Notes: a model not told the origin generated them from the letters alone. A stretch of 64,000 nucleotides of DNA from Heterocephalus glaber (GCF_000247695.1 NW_004624747.1:15484532-15548531), one strand, 5' to 3'; positions 33,823-46,724 are shown, numbered from the stretch's first letter. Program-made: numbers and translations.

Positions 33823-34200
33823 ATTAGTCAGCTTTCCATTGCTATGACAAAATACCTGAGGCAATCAATGTATAAGACAAATGGTTTATTTTAGCTCATA
33901 GTTTCAGAGGTTTCAGTCCATGGTCAGATGGCTCTATTGTTTTGGGTCTGAGTGAGGTAGAGCATCATGGTGGGAAGTGTGTGGTGGAGCAAAGCTGTTC
34001 CCCCCATAGCAGCTGGGAAGAAAGTGAGGGAGCTTGGCTCCAAAACCCCCTTCAAGGGCATGCCTCCCTAGTAACCTCACTTCCTTCAACTAGGCTCCAC
34101 CTTTTAAAGGTACAACCACCTTCTAATAGCCCATAGGCTAGAGACCAGACCTGTAGTATAGGGGACTTTGTGGGACATTTCCCATCCAAATTATAATAAT
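33823..34200 (-). mobile_element. Rodent-lineage MaLR LTR
   Basis: attagtcagctttccattgc, catggtgggaagtgtgtggt, ccaccttttaaaggtacaac, then ggactttgtgggacatttcc. The reversed strand has the LTR polarity. Confidence 0.75.
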
Positions 34201-34334
34201 GGTTAGATTTGAATTATTGAATTCAACTCTCTTGTGCTTCCTGTGTACATACATCAACCTTATAACATCACTATATTAAATTGTCATTTTAAGGCAGGTT
34301 TAGGCTTTGCATAACAGTGTTTCTTAATTTTTTC

Positions 34335-34478
34335 GGTGTCTCAGTTTCCCTATCTATATTAAAAATAAGAAAAGGATAGTGCTTTCCTCATAGTGTCATT
34401 ACAGGAATGAAATAAAATGTGCAAGGTGCTTAGCTCAATGTCTGGTATGTGACAAGTGCTCAATAAATGTTAGCCACT
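34335..34478 (+). mobile_element. MIR SINE
   Basis: gtctcagtttccctatctat, gacaagtgctcaataaatgt. Confidence 0.65.
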
Positions 34479-35415
34479 TATGGGTACAGTGAATTTATAT
34501 AAATTAGTTGGGCTGGTCTAGAAAGATCTGTGTTTGGTTTTCTAAGTCAGCTTCCCAGCTCTATTTGGACATTTTCTGGTTGACTTGTTCACATGGTTTG
34601 GGATTTCTGCCTAGGAGATTGATCCCTTAAGGCAGAAGAACAGGCAGCTTTCAGCTCTGATTGGAGGATGAAGTGAGGGGTGGATGGGAAGAGAGAACTC
34701 CAAACAGTGACTTGAGCTGGTTTGGTTTTAGGATTAGTGGGTGTGATTTGGGCAGTTTTGACTCTAGATTTTTAGCATAGGAATGTGACTTGCATCTGAG
34801 CCATGAGCACATGCTCCTCTTTGATGCATTTTCTGCAGGCCCAGTTCCTAAATATTCTTATCTATCCCTCATCTGCAAGCCCTGGACAAATGCCTGGAAC
34901 AGTTAAAAATGAACCTCTAGGTCATCAGAAATCTGTGCATGGTGCCCAGGAACAGGGTGTGGACTGGGGGTACACCAAGGTGCCCTGTGTCTCACAAATA
35001 CTTCTTTTTGCTTGGGATTATTTAAAATGGAAATAGTTTTCAAGCTTGGTGTTCTTATGCATATGACACTTGGGTTGAAATGTTTTTAGATGTCTGTGGG
35101 AGATGCAGCCACTGAAGTCTCTGTTCTGTGCAACTCTGGCAGCTTGTGTAGTGCGTGCTGGGGGTTATGAGGCCAGGGGGGTGGATCAAAGCATGCTTCG
35201 TGCTTCTTGAAATGAGCACTTACCAGGGAAAGACAAAGTGGCTTGAAAGGCTCATATCCACTCCAACATTCATTTTGTAACTGGAGCTGGCATTTGCTAG
35301 TGCTCACGAGGTGCTTGGTGTTTCTCTGGGCTTTGCGCTCCCAGCTACTAGAAGTGGTCTCCATAGGTGGGGAGCCTCCGGACTCCCTAGCTGCTACTCA
35401 GAGATGCCACATTGT

Positions 35416-35530
35416 GGGCTGGGGATGTAGCTCAGTGACAGAACACGTGCTCAGTGTGTGTGAAGCCTTGGGTTCTCTCCCTAGCACCACAAACAAAACA
35501 ACAAAACAAAAAGCCCAAACAAACAAAAGA
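35416..35530 (+). mobile_element. Older ID SINE
   Basis: gggctggggatgtagctcag, ctccctagcaccacaaac, with an AAC/A-rich tail. Confidence 0.85.
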
Positions 35531-35659
35531 AAGAAATGGCTCATCTTGGGACCTGGCCTGGATTCCCTCAATTACATTACATTTTAATACTATTAAGTGA
35601 TTTCTGTGCACATTCAAGCTGAGGAAGCAGCAGTTTAATCTTCAGAATAACTCCAGTAG

Positions 35660-36000
35660 TAACTCCATCAAAAATAAATATTTTTATTGTGATAAAATAT
35701 ACATAACTTTTGCCACTTTATTGTTATCATTTAACTGTAAATATACAATTCAGTGGCATGAAACAGAATCACAATGTTGTGTAACGATCAGCAAATTATC
35801 ACCAAACCTTTTTATCATTCCTCATAGAAATTCTGGACTCATTAAATAATAACTTCCTCTTGTACCTATTTCTTCCCCTTGTGACCTCTATTCTCCTCTA
35901 CTTCCTGGTACTATTTTCTGGGTTCATCCATGTTGTAGCATGTTTCAATGCTTTTTATGACTGAGTCATCTTCCACATTTTACTAAAATTAAAAGAACAT
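35660..36000 (-). mobile_element. L1 3'UTR, antisense
   Basis: ttattgtgataaaatataca, gttcatccatgttgtagcat, gactgagtcatcttccacat. Confidence 0.75.
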
Positions 36001-36159
36001 GGGGAACAGAGGGGCGGAATGGCTTTCCAGGTACTGACTTTGTATCGGCATATGGCAGTTACCATGGTTTCACATTCCAGTGTCCAGTTGGTATCGTGGA
36101 AAGGCTGGGTCTTTATTTTGATTTAAATAATATAGTAACAAAATCATTTCCTGTCAAGG

Positions 36160-36385
36160 ACCAGTGTTGTTATTGGGTGATGACAATGAGCCAGAGACTG
36201 GGAGAGGCATTTTTCATACATTGTTGTAGTTTTGTTTATACATGAAGCCTGGGAAGGGGAATACCTTTGACACCTGGGGAAACTGAGGCACAAAGAGATC
36301 AAGTGATTCTCCTAAGGACCCACAGGTAGTCATTGGTGAAGTCAGGGTTTGAGAGCCTCAGGATCTGCTGACCAACAGGCCATGC
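36160..36385 (-). mobile_element. MIR SINE
   Basis: cctggggaaactgaggcaca and aagtgattctcctaaggacc are reversed MIR core. Confidence 0.55.
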
Positions 36386-36452
36386 TATTCTGTCTCCCAG
36401 TATGTCTGCAAAAGGTTGTCTGGCAAGGATCCAAGCATGATCTTAGATTTTT

Positions 36453-36536
36453 TTCCAGTGGTGGGATCAAACCTAGGGGGCTTTGCACATATGAGGCAGG
36501 TTCTGTACCTCTGAGCTACATCCCCAGCCCAACACC
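36453..36536 (-). mobile_element. ID SINE
   Basis: ccagtggtgggatcaaacct to gagctacatccccagccc. Duplication cttagattttt at 36442-36452 and 36537-36547. Confidence 0.8.
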
Positions 36537-37194
36537 CTTAGATTTTTAACTGTGCCTACACATTACAGGAAGAAGGGTCAGGGGTGAAGATCACTGGACC
36601 ATCACTGCTAAGAGCAGGGCTATCTGTGGCTGTCACTGCAGGTGGCTGCTGGTGATTTTTCTCCTCCAGATAAGTGCATGCGTCCATTCAGAGAAACTTC
36701 TGGGTGTTGGAAAGAGCTCTTGATAGAGTCCCTCTAGAGAGAGACCAACCATTTTCCTGCTTTGAAGCAGCCCTGACATATGCAAATCATTTCTATAATT
36801 CACCTCGGAAGCAGCAGTTTCTAGATTCCTGAGATGCTAATTAGGACCTAGGGAGCATTTGTCATCTTTGGGGGTGCTTTGTGCATCGTGTTTAGTGCTC
36901 ATAGCATCCTTGTCAACAAGTTTTCAGGACTTCTGGTTTTGTACCAGAAAACAAGACAGGCTAGGGAAAGCTCTGCTTGGTTTGCCAAGAAGGAAATCAA
37001 GGCTGGGGTGAGGAGACAGCTGATTTTTCTTCCTTTTCTGTGTTGTTTGATTTCAAATCTACATGAGAAAGACCAATAGATAGCCATTAGTTTGTTTCTG
37101 AAAAACTACCCTGGACAGTGTCCTGTGTAGACAGATGCATGAGCGTGCAGGTACTCATACACATACACAGGTGCGTGCATACACACACATAAAC

Positions 37195-37380
37195 ATTCCC
37201 TTTGGATCCAGTCCTGGGTGCAAATCTCAGATTTGGTCATTAGCTGTACATCCTTGATCAACTGTATATATCAGTTTTTCCATCTATAATAAACAGGTAT
37301 TATTAAGACCTACTGCTCAGGATTAAGATTTAATGAGATGATACATGTAAAATCTTTGCCTTGAATTAAATGCCATCAGA
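37195..37380 (+). mobile_element. MIR SINE
   Basis: gtcctgggtgcaaatctcag, agtttttccatctataataa, gatttaatgagatgatacat. Confidence 0.55.
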
Positions 37381-37491
37381 AAGTAATAACATTAATAGTT
37401 ATTACTAGTGTCATTATAATTATTATTATGTGAAATGCTGACATGTATTAAAACACTACTGAACAACTTTGTAATTAATTAAGAATTATCA

Positions 37492-37640
37492 GCCAGGGGT
37501 GGTGTTGCATGCCTATAACCCCAGCATTCTGGAAACTGAGGCAGGAGGATTGCCACGAGTTTGAGGTCAGCCTGAGTGAGTACAAGTCTGGACTACATAG
37601 CAAGACCCTGTCTAAAAAAAGCAAAACAAAAAACCAAAAC
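37492..37640 (+). mobile_element. B1 SINE
   Basis: agccaggggtggtgttgcat, gactacatagcaagaccctg, A-rich tail. A near full-length B1 monomer. Confidence 0.85.
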
Positions 37641-37689
37641 CAACTATCATATTAGCTTTCTTCCCCTTTAAAGTAGGGCCAGTAGGAGT

Positions 37690-39130
37690 TAGTTTATTTT
37701 TAGTGTTTTTCTTTCATGGGAAATTTAAACAGAAAAGGAAAAAATAATATAACAGGATTCCATGTATTATCTCCAGATTCAACAATAATCAACATTTTGC
37801 CAATCCTGTTTTATTTGTTTCTATCCTGTGTGTGTATGTATGTGTTGGAGTATTTTGAAGTGAATGTCAAAGGTTGTAGACTTTTTATCTGTAAATACTT
37901 CCATATGCATCTAAAATTGGTAAGACTTTTAAAGAATAATACACCTACAAAACTATTACCATAGGCTATAAAATGAACAAGATGAACTTCTTGATGCCAT
38001 TTAATCCCCATGTTCAAATATCTCCAGATATTTTAAAAATGACTTGCTGCAGTGGATTTGATTGAGGATCTATACAAGGATCTCATGTTGAGTTTAGCCT
38101 GTGTGTTTACCAGCTTTCTGTCACCATAATAAATACTTTGAATACTTAACTTATAAAGAGAAAAAGGTTATTTTGGTTTATGGTTTTAGAGAGTCCAGTC
38201 CATTGCTTTTAAGCTTCTGGTGGGAGTGCCAGATGGCAACGGTGAGGGGTACGCAGAGGAGAAAACCACTTACCTCATGGCAGGGAAGTGAAAAAGGAAA
38301 AGAAAGAGGAAGGGACTAGGTCTCGAATCTTCTTCAAGGGCACACACCTAAAGACTTGAAGACCTCCCACTAGGCTCCACCTCTTAAAGGTTCTATCACT
38401 ACCCAGTATTACTGCACTTGGAAACAATCCTTTAGCACATGGACCTTTTGGGGATACTTAAAATCCAAACCGTAGCTGTTTGTGTCTCTTATGTTTTTAA
38501 TCTCCATGGTTCTGCCTTCTTTTTTTCTCTTATTTTTTAAAGAAGTGGAGTCATTTGTCCCGTGGACTCTTCATGCTTTCTTGGAGTATTGTTTAACTTG
38601 TTCCTTTGTCCCCCATATTTCCCATAAAATGATAACAATGCTTTGGAGATATTTGATTAGGTACAGGTTTTTATTTTTCCATTTCCAAGAATACTTTCTA
38701 GGTGATGCAGGGTACTATGTAATGATTCCATCATAAAGCATGCAATATCTGAATATCACCCTTTTAAGTTTTTATTTTTATTTTTTGGTTGGTTGGTTTT
38801 AGATGTCACAAACGACTAAACAGGATCAGGTGTTAGTGCCCTGATCTTTGTGTTTTGAGAAGCTGTCCTAATACTCTTTCACTCACTAATGACTGTATCC
38901 AGATCCTTTATTCCATTAGGGGTTGCAATATGGTATCTTTTCTAATTGTTATCATTCCTACTGCATTATAAACTGGACAAATACCATTTGCTTATGCATC
39001 TATGGTTACCCTAAGATGCAGCTTACCTGGAAAGTTAGGATTAATTCTGATTCTTTTATTTATAAGTTTTAAGATGAGTTGGTACCTTAGCAAGTTCTGA
39101 AGATGGTCATTGATTTTTAAGAATACTAGT
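37690..39130 (-). mobile_element. Old L1 3' region, antisense, split by an LTR
   Basis: attcaacaataatcaacatt and ggagtcatttgtcccgtgga type 3'UTR text lies on both sides of the LTR at 38095-38480. Confidence 0.5.
38095..38480 (-). mobile_element. Rodent-lineage MaLR LTR
   Basis: ccagctttctgtcaccataa, gtccagtccattgcttttaa, cccactaggctccacctctt, ccttttggggatacttaaaa. Confidence 0.7.
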
Positions 39131-39700
39131 ATACCTTCATGCATTAAAAACCTTTTATTTTATATGTTTCAGTCCACTATAGCCATTACTATTTTTGGTG
39201 CCTAAAAGTGTCCCATCTCTGGCTAGTGGGAGCCATACTAAGTTGCCTCCCGGGAACTTTGGACGCGGTCCCAGTTGTCATGAATGGGTTCCATGCTTTC
39301 TTGCACAACCAGTTGTCCCAGGGCCATTTTGTTCCTCATGCCTGGAATCAGCTGTCTTAAAGAAGCCTTGATTCCTTTCAGAAAGAGTTGTCACTTAGAA
39401 GTCACAGTTAGTCACTGCAGGTGCTCATTGCTGCTGGGTTATTTCAGTAGACAGAATGAGAAAAATGGTATGTTTTAGGGAGAGAATAAATTGATAATGA
39501 TAATTACAATTTATTTATAAGGTTACATGATTTTACTTAACTTTTTGATCTCTGTTAATGTAGGAATCTTGGTTTCTATCTATATTGACCTACATATTGA
39601 TTATATATCTTTCAAAATAAGATTACTTGTACTGCTACTGTTTAATAAAAATGTTGAATATAATTAAGTTGTTTTTTACAGTTCCTTTTGGCCATCAGGA
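39131..39700. other. Intron 1, no gene seen
   Basis: Unique-looking AT-rich sequence. The 64-codon frame at 39284-39478 has no recognisable features. Confidence 0.4.
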
Positions 39701-39749
39701 TATGTCCTGCTAGAGTCACATAAAACTTTTTCCTACAGTTCCTTGAGAC

Positions 39750-40165
39750 CATAATGTTAACTGAAGTAAATCAGACACATGAGCTCAAATATCACATGGT
39801 TTCTTGTATATGAGAAACCCAGTGTATAAATAAAGTGTAAAATAAAAGACCAACAATAGGAAAAAAAAAAGAAAACAAATTATTGTAATCCAGCATGGAC
39901 AATGTATCTAAAAGTATGCCTTGATTTAATATAATTCTTTGATGTGTTTTTTGGCGTGTTAGACTGTTAATCTGTGCTTATGATAATTAACTTGATAAAA
40001 ACTTATAAGATAAATAAATCTGATGCTAGCTAGAAAAAAAACGGGGGTAGAGGAGAAGAGGAAAAAGAATTGACATGTGTTATGTACATGTACCAATTTC
40101 CCACAATGAATGTAATCATTATGCATTATAAAGATGCACTAATAAAAATTTTAAAAAGAAATCCT
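39750..40165 (+). mobile_element. Lineage L1 3'UTR, sense
   Basis: cacatgagctcaaatatcac, gtgtataaataaagtgtaaa, tgtgttatgtacatgtacca, and a terminal taataaaaattttaaaaag. Confidence 0.75.
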
Positions 40166-41445
40166 TCCCCCAATTTTTCCTACAGTCACATCACAAAGTT
40201 GATACATAGATCAAATTTATTTCAGTTTTTAAATTTTAAGTTTTAACCTCTATTAAAAGCAAATATATATATACTTATATACCCACATGTCATATGAGAT
40301 ATATAAAAACATATATTAGTATCACTCCTTTCTTACACAAAAGATAGAATATAATACAGACTGTATATGCCAATGGTCTAAAAGTAGGGCACTCCTGCTT
40401 AGTGCTATGAGCTTAGTTGTTTGTTCCATTGTGTTTATAGGTTTTATTTAAAGTCATTTCTCATTATTCACCATAGTTATCTTCTATTAAAATGCAGTGA
40501 ACACTGACTTAGCAAATACTGAATGGTTAAGATAGATGCAAGGTTAGGTCCTTGCAAAACTTTTGTCACATTTTCTCCAGCCGATCCATACATAATCTCA
40601 TTTTATGTGTGTTTCTGTTTAAAGATGCATTGATATATAATATTATCCATTCATCCATCCATCCATCCATCCATCCACAATGAACTGTCAAACTCATGGT
40701 TGATAGCACTATAACTCATGTCTAGATGCAGCTTATCTAAAATACGTTTTCTTGGTTAGGCACATTACGGGCTTCTTGCACTTAGGAGCACTAGATAGTA
40801 TTTCAGTACTAGCTTGGAGGTCGTTTAAAAAATGAACCCCCCCCCCCCAAAAAAAGGCATAAAAGTGTGAAACAAGTGTCACCTTATTTGACCTCTGCTG
40901 GCTGCATGGACCATGGACAACTTAAAATTTGCACTGCATGTTCATATGTCCTCAGATGGCTGCGAAAACATCATGAGTATTGATTTTGAGGTTGCAAATG
41001 AATTTAAGCAAGTAGACAAATCAGCAAATAGAATAATCTGCAGCTAATAAGGATCAACTGTGTTTTATTTGCTTTCCTTTGTTTTTTTTCTTCTTTCTCC
41101 ACTAAATTGTGAGCTTCCTGAAGGAAGAGACCATGTCTATATGTGGAGGAGGATTAATGAATCCCCAGCAAAAGTAGAATTCTTCGCATTGGGCTTACAG
41201 TGCTAAACATTGAGGCTTAAGGAGGCTTCAGTGTGTTTCCATTCTGCTGAAATGCAGTTGTCAGTAGAGCTTTGAGTTGCCATAATTGTCACGAGTTCTA
41301 TCAAGTCTCTTAGTTCTGGGTCTTCAATAACATATGAAATTAGCTAATATAAAATGTCCCATGTGCTTTATTTGTGAATGTTGTGCCCTACCACATGATC
41401 TACCTGGATTTTCTTAAAATAGGGAACACTACTAATTTGTTTTTG
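40166..41445. other. Intron 1, mostly unique
   Basis: AT-rich, with a short poly-C/poly-A run at 40838-40856. No gene supported. Confidence 0.4.
40650..40677 (+). repeat. (ATCC)n microsatellite
   Basis: About seven tandem CATC/ATCC units. Confidence 0.95.
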
Positions 41446-41575
41446 TTTTTGGCTTTTTTGAGACAGGGTCTCCCTATGAAGTTCAGGCTGGCCTTGAACT
41501 CAGTGTGTAGCTGAGGTTGGCCTCCAACTCACAGGAAGCCTTCTGCCTTATAGGCATGTGCCACCATGCCCAGCA
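41446..41575 (-). mobile_element. B1 SINE
   Basis: ttgagacagggtctccctat to gccaccatgcccagca, with the internal ID-side sequence lost. Confidence 0.8.
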
Positions 41576-42254
41576 GGAACACCACTAATTTTTGTAAATT
41601 GCTTTCCTTCCACTAAAGCTGATTGATATGCACTTTTTCAGCTGCATGGACTTTGGCGGGGAAGTTCACGGTGATAAACTGATAGGTTATAGCTGATCTT
41701 CAGCCATGAACTTTTTAGGCTGTTAGGGAGAAACCCCCCCCTCCCCCAATTTCTCTTGAGAAGTTAAAGCATTTGCATTAGATTGGCTAATGGGATTTTG
41801 TAGGATGTTGCTAATTTGAGACTTGCTGGGTTGCCCTGTCTTCAGATAGGTGGGAACTTTCTGGGTGTGATTAACAGCCTAAATATACCCCACCGACAAG
41901 CCTGCAGAAAAATCAACCTTCCCCAGAGCTTGGGAAGGAGCCCTGGGTGCTGTCTGGGGACTGCTTCTATTAGAGTCTTTATCATACTTTGTTTACATTG
42001 AATGCATCAAATTCTAGGCAAATAAAAGTATACAGCCTCCATAAATAGCTAACACGTCAACATATATTTGCTGAACTCTTCAGAGATTTGCATTTATGTA
42101 TGTAAGAAGAGCACCTATTATTTATAGATAACTTTTGTTCCTTTTGAAAGACTCAAAGCCCTTTACTAGCTATTTATCCTCTTGTGGATGCATCATAACA
42201 TTACATGTGATTGAAAAGGTGGCAGGGTTAGGTGAAGCCAGTGAAAGGGGCTTA
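41576..42254. other. Intron 1, repeat-poor
   Basis: No repeat recognised. AT-rich motifs (gattggctaatggga, ccataaatagctaac) would be worth aligning across mammals. Confidence 0.4.
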
Positions 42255-42480
42255 CTTGTTGATAATGATTACTCTTATTTAATGAGCCTGTATTATGTGC
42301 CAGATGGGGTGCTAAGAGCTTTGTATGAATTGCATTTAGTTCTCAGAGCAGCCCTGAGGAGTAGTATCAACTTTTACAGGTGAGGAAACTGAGGCTCAGA
42401 AAAGGGAAGCAACTACCTGGAGTCACACAGCCTATTAATGGCAGATTCTAGTTCTACTTGACTCCACGTCCTCTGTGTTA
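42255..42480 (-). mobile_element. MIR SINE
   Basis: gcctgtattatgtgccagat, acaggtgaggaaactgaggc, agtcacacagcctattaatg. Well preserved. Confidence 0.8.
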
Positions 42481-42639
42481 ATTAGCATGGTTGGAAGCGT
42501 CTCACAATCTTCTGTATAAGGTCTCATTGTGTGGCCTCAAAGGCAGCTTTATTCAGTTTGCTTAATATTTATTGGACATTTATCATATATATTGTGATAA
42601 ATATATAATCTATACACAGTTGGCATTTGTGGGAGTAAG

Positions 42640-42830
42640 GAAAACAGCAGCTGCCAGCACTTACATAGAATCTAATGTGCCTATTCTGAGAACTTTACAT
42701 ATATTGGCTTATATAGTCATTATAATAACCTCTCGAGCTCATCATTATTACCCTCATTATTACCCAGAGGCCCAGAGAGGTTAAGAGGTTAAAATTGCAC
42801 AGTGAGCAAACAACAAAGCCTGGATTCATT
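42640..42830 (-). mobile_element. MIR SINE
   Basis: gccagcacttacatagaatc, gaggcccagagaggttaaga, caacaaagcctggattca. Confidence 0.7.
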
Positions 42831-44892
42831 GAAATATGCAGATGGCAAGGTCCCTGAACCAGACCACCACACTACTACTGCCTCTCAAAGACAAAAAACT
42901 AGTATCAAGGATAAGAACAGTGTTCAACTTGTTGTAATTTTGAGCCAGAAGGCTTTTTGGGTTTCTACCTGTAGTGAGTCCACCGTTTCTCGAGTTTGCA
43001 CAATGCAACACCCTGGAGTTTGCCATCTGTTAGCCTCAGACCCACTTTGAAGCTGAGTGTTTGCCAGATTCGGGAACTCTTGCTTCTGTATGCTTGAGTC
43101 TTCCCCACCCTCTACCCCGTGCTATGGGGTGGGCAGCCACCCTGGGAACCTGGCATCTCTACCTTTCCAAGTTGGTTGGGGCACCTTAGGTCAATTCTTG
43201 GCCTCTCTTCTAATCAGAAAACCATTGCTAATGGAGTTGCCATTGACGGGGTATAAGATAATAAGGAATAGGGGTGGAAGGAAGAGATGGAACTGGAAAA
43301 TGGGGTAGCCATTCCTGAATTCCAGTTGAGGCTTCCATGTGGAAATATAGGCTCAGCATTGCCTGATCTGCTGCTTATTTTCCAAGGGAAACCAGACACT
43401 CAGATTTTATGTGATTTCTCCTAATTTTCAAAGCCTGGCAACTAATGTAACACCTGAAGGACTCTTTGGGGCTGGATCTGACCTGTGAGTCGCCTATATT
43501 CATCCTCTGGTGCTGAGGTAAGAATGGAGTTCAGGGAGGCCACCCGCTGCCACCCGCTGTAAGGGTTCAGGCATGGACTGGATTTCCAGGACATCCAGTG
43601 ATAGGTCTGCTCCTCTAGGGTGCAGGTGCCCACCACAACAGGAGATTCCCCAGCCCTCAACATTGGTAGCACTACCCAGGTTAACCCATGCACAAGCCTA
43701 GGTATAAACATTTCACATTCATAGACAGTGAACAATTATGAGGACAAAATCAGTTTGTAAAAAATCAAATAACTATTTTGCAAAACTGGTACATTCCAAT
43801 TGATAACACCAATGAGGTAGTTGTTATTTTTAAAATTATTCATTGAACTTTGAATAGAGTCCCTCCTACTCTTTTACAGGTTGTTTGGTCTTAGGTAAGC
43901 CTCAGTATATGACTTTGGTGACTTAGTATTCCCGAATTATGAGGAAGAAAGAATAGGAGTGATTCTATTGGGTCCTCATTTGGGGGAAGTTATTATCTTG
44001 TGTATTAAATCCCCTGCAGTTTTATTCTTATTAGCCTATGATAATTAAAATGTAACTGGGGATAAGATGGATTATAAATTACAGCCACTGAAATCACTGG
44101 GCAGGACTGGTTTATAAAGTGGCCATTAAGATGACCCAGCAAGTGCAAATTCCATGCTCCACTAAAAAATAACGTTTGAAATAGAAACTCAAAGTTTTAA
44201 AAATCTTGGGTAGAGCTCACAGACCCCCAAGAATTCATCTGAGGACATTCAAGTTTTCATGTATCATGTGGATTTCAAGTTTCATGTGGATGGTGTAGTC
44301 ATGAGCCCAAGTTTGTTGCTCTCCAGTTGAGATGACCAGTGACTTGAGGACAAAGATTTCTTTGGAGAGCTGGCAAACCAAATAAGATGAGGCTATCACC
44401 AACCAAGAGCACCATGCCTGGGAGATGCAGGTTCAAGGATTGCAGGAGAGTTGTGGGGTAGTGTGTCACATAGGTGGTACCGGGCACTCAGAAGTGTTGG
44501 GTCGTTTGCTTTTCTGATGTGCGGGCTACTGTTGCCTTGTAGGTCATCTGATATTTTGGGTTCTGTAAATCTAAAGTTACTGATTAGAAAGACTTATGAC
44601 TCATGTCTTTTAGTTTCTTTTCCTAGGAATAGTTGATTCTGAAGTTAATTATTTGGATACAAAAGGCACCTTTTTCCTGGAGAATAAGCGGAACATAGAG
44701 AAAGGCTACTTTTCCCCCAAGTGGACCAGGGGAGATTAGTATATGTGCTGCTGAAGCGAGAACAGGATGAGGGGAAATTAGAAAAGCAACTTCTCCCTGG
44801 AGGACAGGGGACATGACATTGGCTGGAGAACAATTTTTAACCTGTTAGGTGGCTTCATTCAGAGGTATCACCTATAGCAAATCTAGTAGAAG
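42831..44892. other. Intron 1, no gene or clear repeat
   Basis: About 2 kb of unique-looking sequence. Short frames show no known motif. Confidence 0.4.
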
Positions 44893-44906
44893 ACTAATAC
44901 ATAATG

Positions 44907-44942
44907 CTACACTTGATCTTAGCCAAAAGGCCGAGAAGCAAT
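44907..44942 (-). pseudogene. Truncated U2 snRNA retropseudogene (nt 1-36)
   Basis: The minus strand matches the first 36 nt of U2 snRNA with one mismatch (C at position 3 reads T), including CTTCTCGGCCTTTTGGCTAA. The insert is flanked by perfect 14-bp direct repeats actaatacataatg at 44893-44906 and 44943-44956. It has no 3' part and no A tail. Such 3'-truncated snRNA copies are known products of L1-assisted retroposition. The fragment cannot be functional U2: it lacks the branch-point-interacting and Sm regions. Confidence 0.93.
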
Positions 44943-45297
44943 ACTAATACATAATGTATTTCTTAGCTATGTGACTTTCAAAATTAGTGATTCAAAAAAT
45001 ATTCAACTGAGGGCAAGTAAAGCTAGAGGGTTTATTTAGTAACAATGGTATTAGCATAAACTGGATTTAAAAAAAAGCAAGAATTGGAAAAGGAATGATT
45101 TACCAATTTTTTAGTTGGCAGAGTGAGAAAGTGGCCACTTCTTTAGAGCATGACTAATGGAAGGAAAGATTTTGGTAATTATGGCGAGGAGGAAGGTGGT
45201 GAGAGAGAGTGCTCTGGTATACAGGCAAGAAATCTTGACTCTTCAGTCTTGGAGAAGGCTTCCAGGAGGAGGTAATATTTGAAGCAAGTCTTGAAAT

Positions 45298-45299
<2 letters not shown>

Positions 45300-45339
<40 letters not shown>
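45300..45339 (+). repeat. (GT)n microsatellite
   Basis: About 20 uninterrupted GT units. Confidence 0.97.
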
Positions 45340-45340
<1 letters not shown>

Positions 45341-45354
45341 AAGCATGTATGTGA

Positions 45355-45610
45355 AGCTGAAGCTTTTGAACTTGTCAGGATATTTTGTCTCATCTCATCC
45401 TCTGTAGCTCTTCCTCTCTCTCTTTGCTTCCTGGTCACGAGGTGAGCAGCTTTCCACCATGTTGTTTTGGCTTCACCATCAGCCTAAGACAATGAAGCTG
45501 CCTGACCACTAATTGACACCCTTGAAACCGTGAGCCAAAATAAATCTTTCCTTCTCAAAGTTGACTTATGCCAGGTATTTTGTCATAGTGATGGGAAACT
45601 GTTGACACAA
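45355..45610 (+). mobile_element. Rodent-lineage MaLR LTR, 3' part
   Basis: ttccaccatgttgttttggc, gaaaccgtgagccaaaataa, ccaggtattttgtcatagtg. Sense copy of the family found reversed at 22316, 33823 and 38095. Confidence 0.75.
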
Positions 45611-45925
45611 ACCTAAATTCCTGTGCTGAAATACTAACCATTGATTAATATGATAGTATCAGAAGATGGGACTTTTGGGAGGTGATTAGGTCGTGAATGG
45701 GATTAGTGCCCTCATAAAGGGGATCCCAGCAGGCTGGCTCACCCTCTTTCCATCATGTGAGTATACAACAGGAAGTGGCTTTCTGTGGCCCAGAATAGGG
45801 TCTTCATTAGAACCCAACCACTCTGGCACCCTGATCTTGGACTTGCAGCCTCCAGAGCTGTGAGAAATGCATTTCTATTATTTATGAGCACCCAGTCAAT
45901 GACACCTTGTTGTAGCAATAAGTGT
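45611..45925 (+). mobile_element. MLT1/MST-class LTR
   Basis: gggaggtgattaggtcgtga, gggattagtgccctcataaa, ctgatcttggacttgcagcc, gagctgtgagaaatgcattt. Abuts the LTR above. Confidence 0.7.
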
Positions 45926-46463
45926 ATTGGGGCTTGTTGATCTTGAATCTTGGTTTTTGACATGGGGGAAAAGGTCTCTGTGGGCACGAACTGTTGCTGG
46001 TATAGTGATGATTTTGGATGGCCTTATATACCAGCTGAGGCCGGGTGCTGTTAAGCTGCACTGCACATCTGGAGGCCTGGGTTCCTGAATGTGTTCGCCA
46101 TTGGCCTGGTCTTTCTGAGCTGCTCTGCTGACCTCTTCTCCTCCAGTCTTCTTTTTGTCAACTTAAGCTGTATGCACTCAGAACTCATCACTTGCTGCTT
46201 TCACCAAAGGGTGGTTGAGCAATCCCCAGGCACTGAGACAACAGCAGGAGTGAAAAGCAAAGCAAATCAGAGACATTATAAAGGCTCTGTGCCAAATAAA
46301 TGTTAGCTGAGTTTTAACTCAACTCCCTGAGCTTTTGTGTTTTTCATCTATTAGATGGGGACAAGCAATTTGTATTTTCAAAGATATTGTGATACTCTAA
46401 CAAACCACAAAGTGAAAGTCATTTGCAAACTATAATATGGTTAAAAAAACTTTGAAATTTATT

Positions 46464-46540
46464 TTTGTTACCGGGGATCAAACTCAGGACCCTGCACTTG
46501 GAAGGCAGGTGGCGGAACCATTGAGCTAAATCCCCGGCCC
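46464..46540 (-). mobile_element. ID SINE
   Basis: ttaccggggatcaaactcag to gctaaatccccggccc. Duplication tgaaattYatt at 46453-46463 and 46541-46551. Confidence 0.88.
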
Positions 46541-46724
46541 TGAAATTCATTATTTAGCAACTACTAATTTTTCTGAATAGTTTCAGGAACCCCAGAATCT
46601 TTCTGTATTCTCTTAGCTCCATTTTTATCCAAGGCTATGGAGATCAACTTAGGAGGAAGTGCCATGAAAAGGGAGAAGAGGAGGTGGAATTTAGAAGGAT
46701 TCTTGAAGCTGAGCACACCTTTCA

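Noticed and set aside
40650..40677. CRISPR-like or tandem array
   Set aside because: Simple (ATCC)n microsatellite without spacers, in a mammalian genome.
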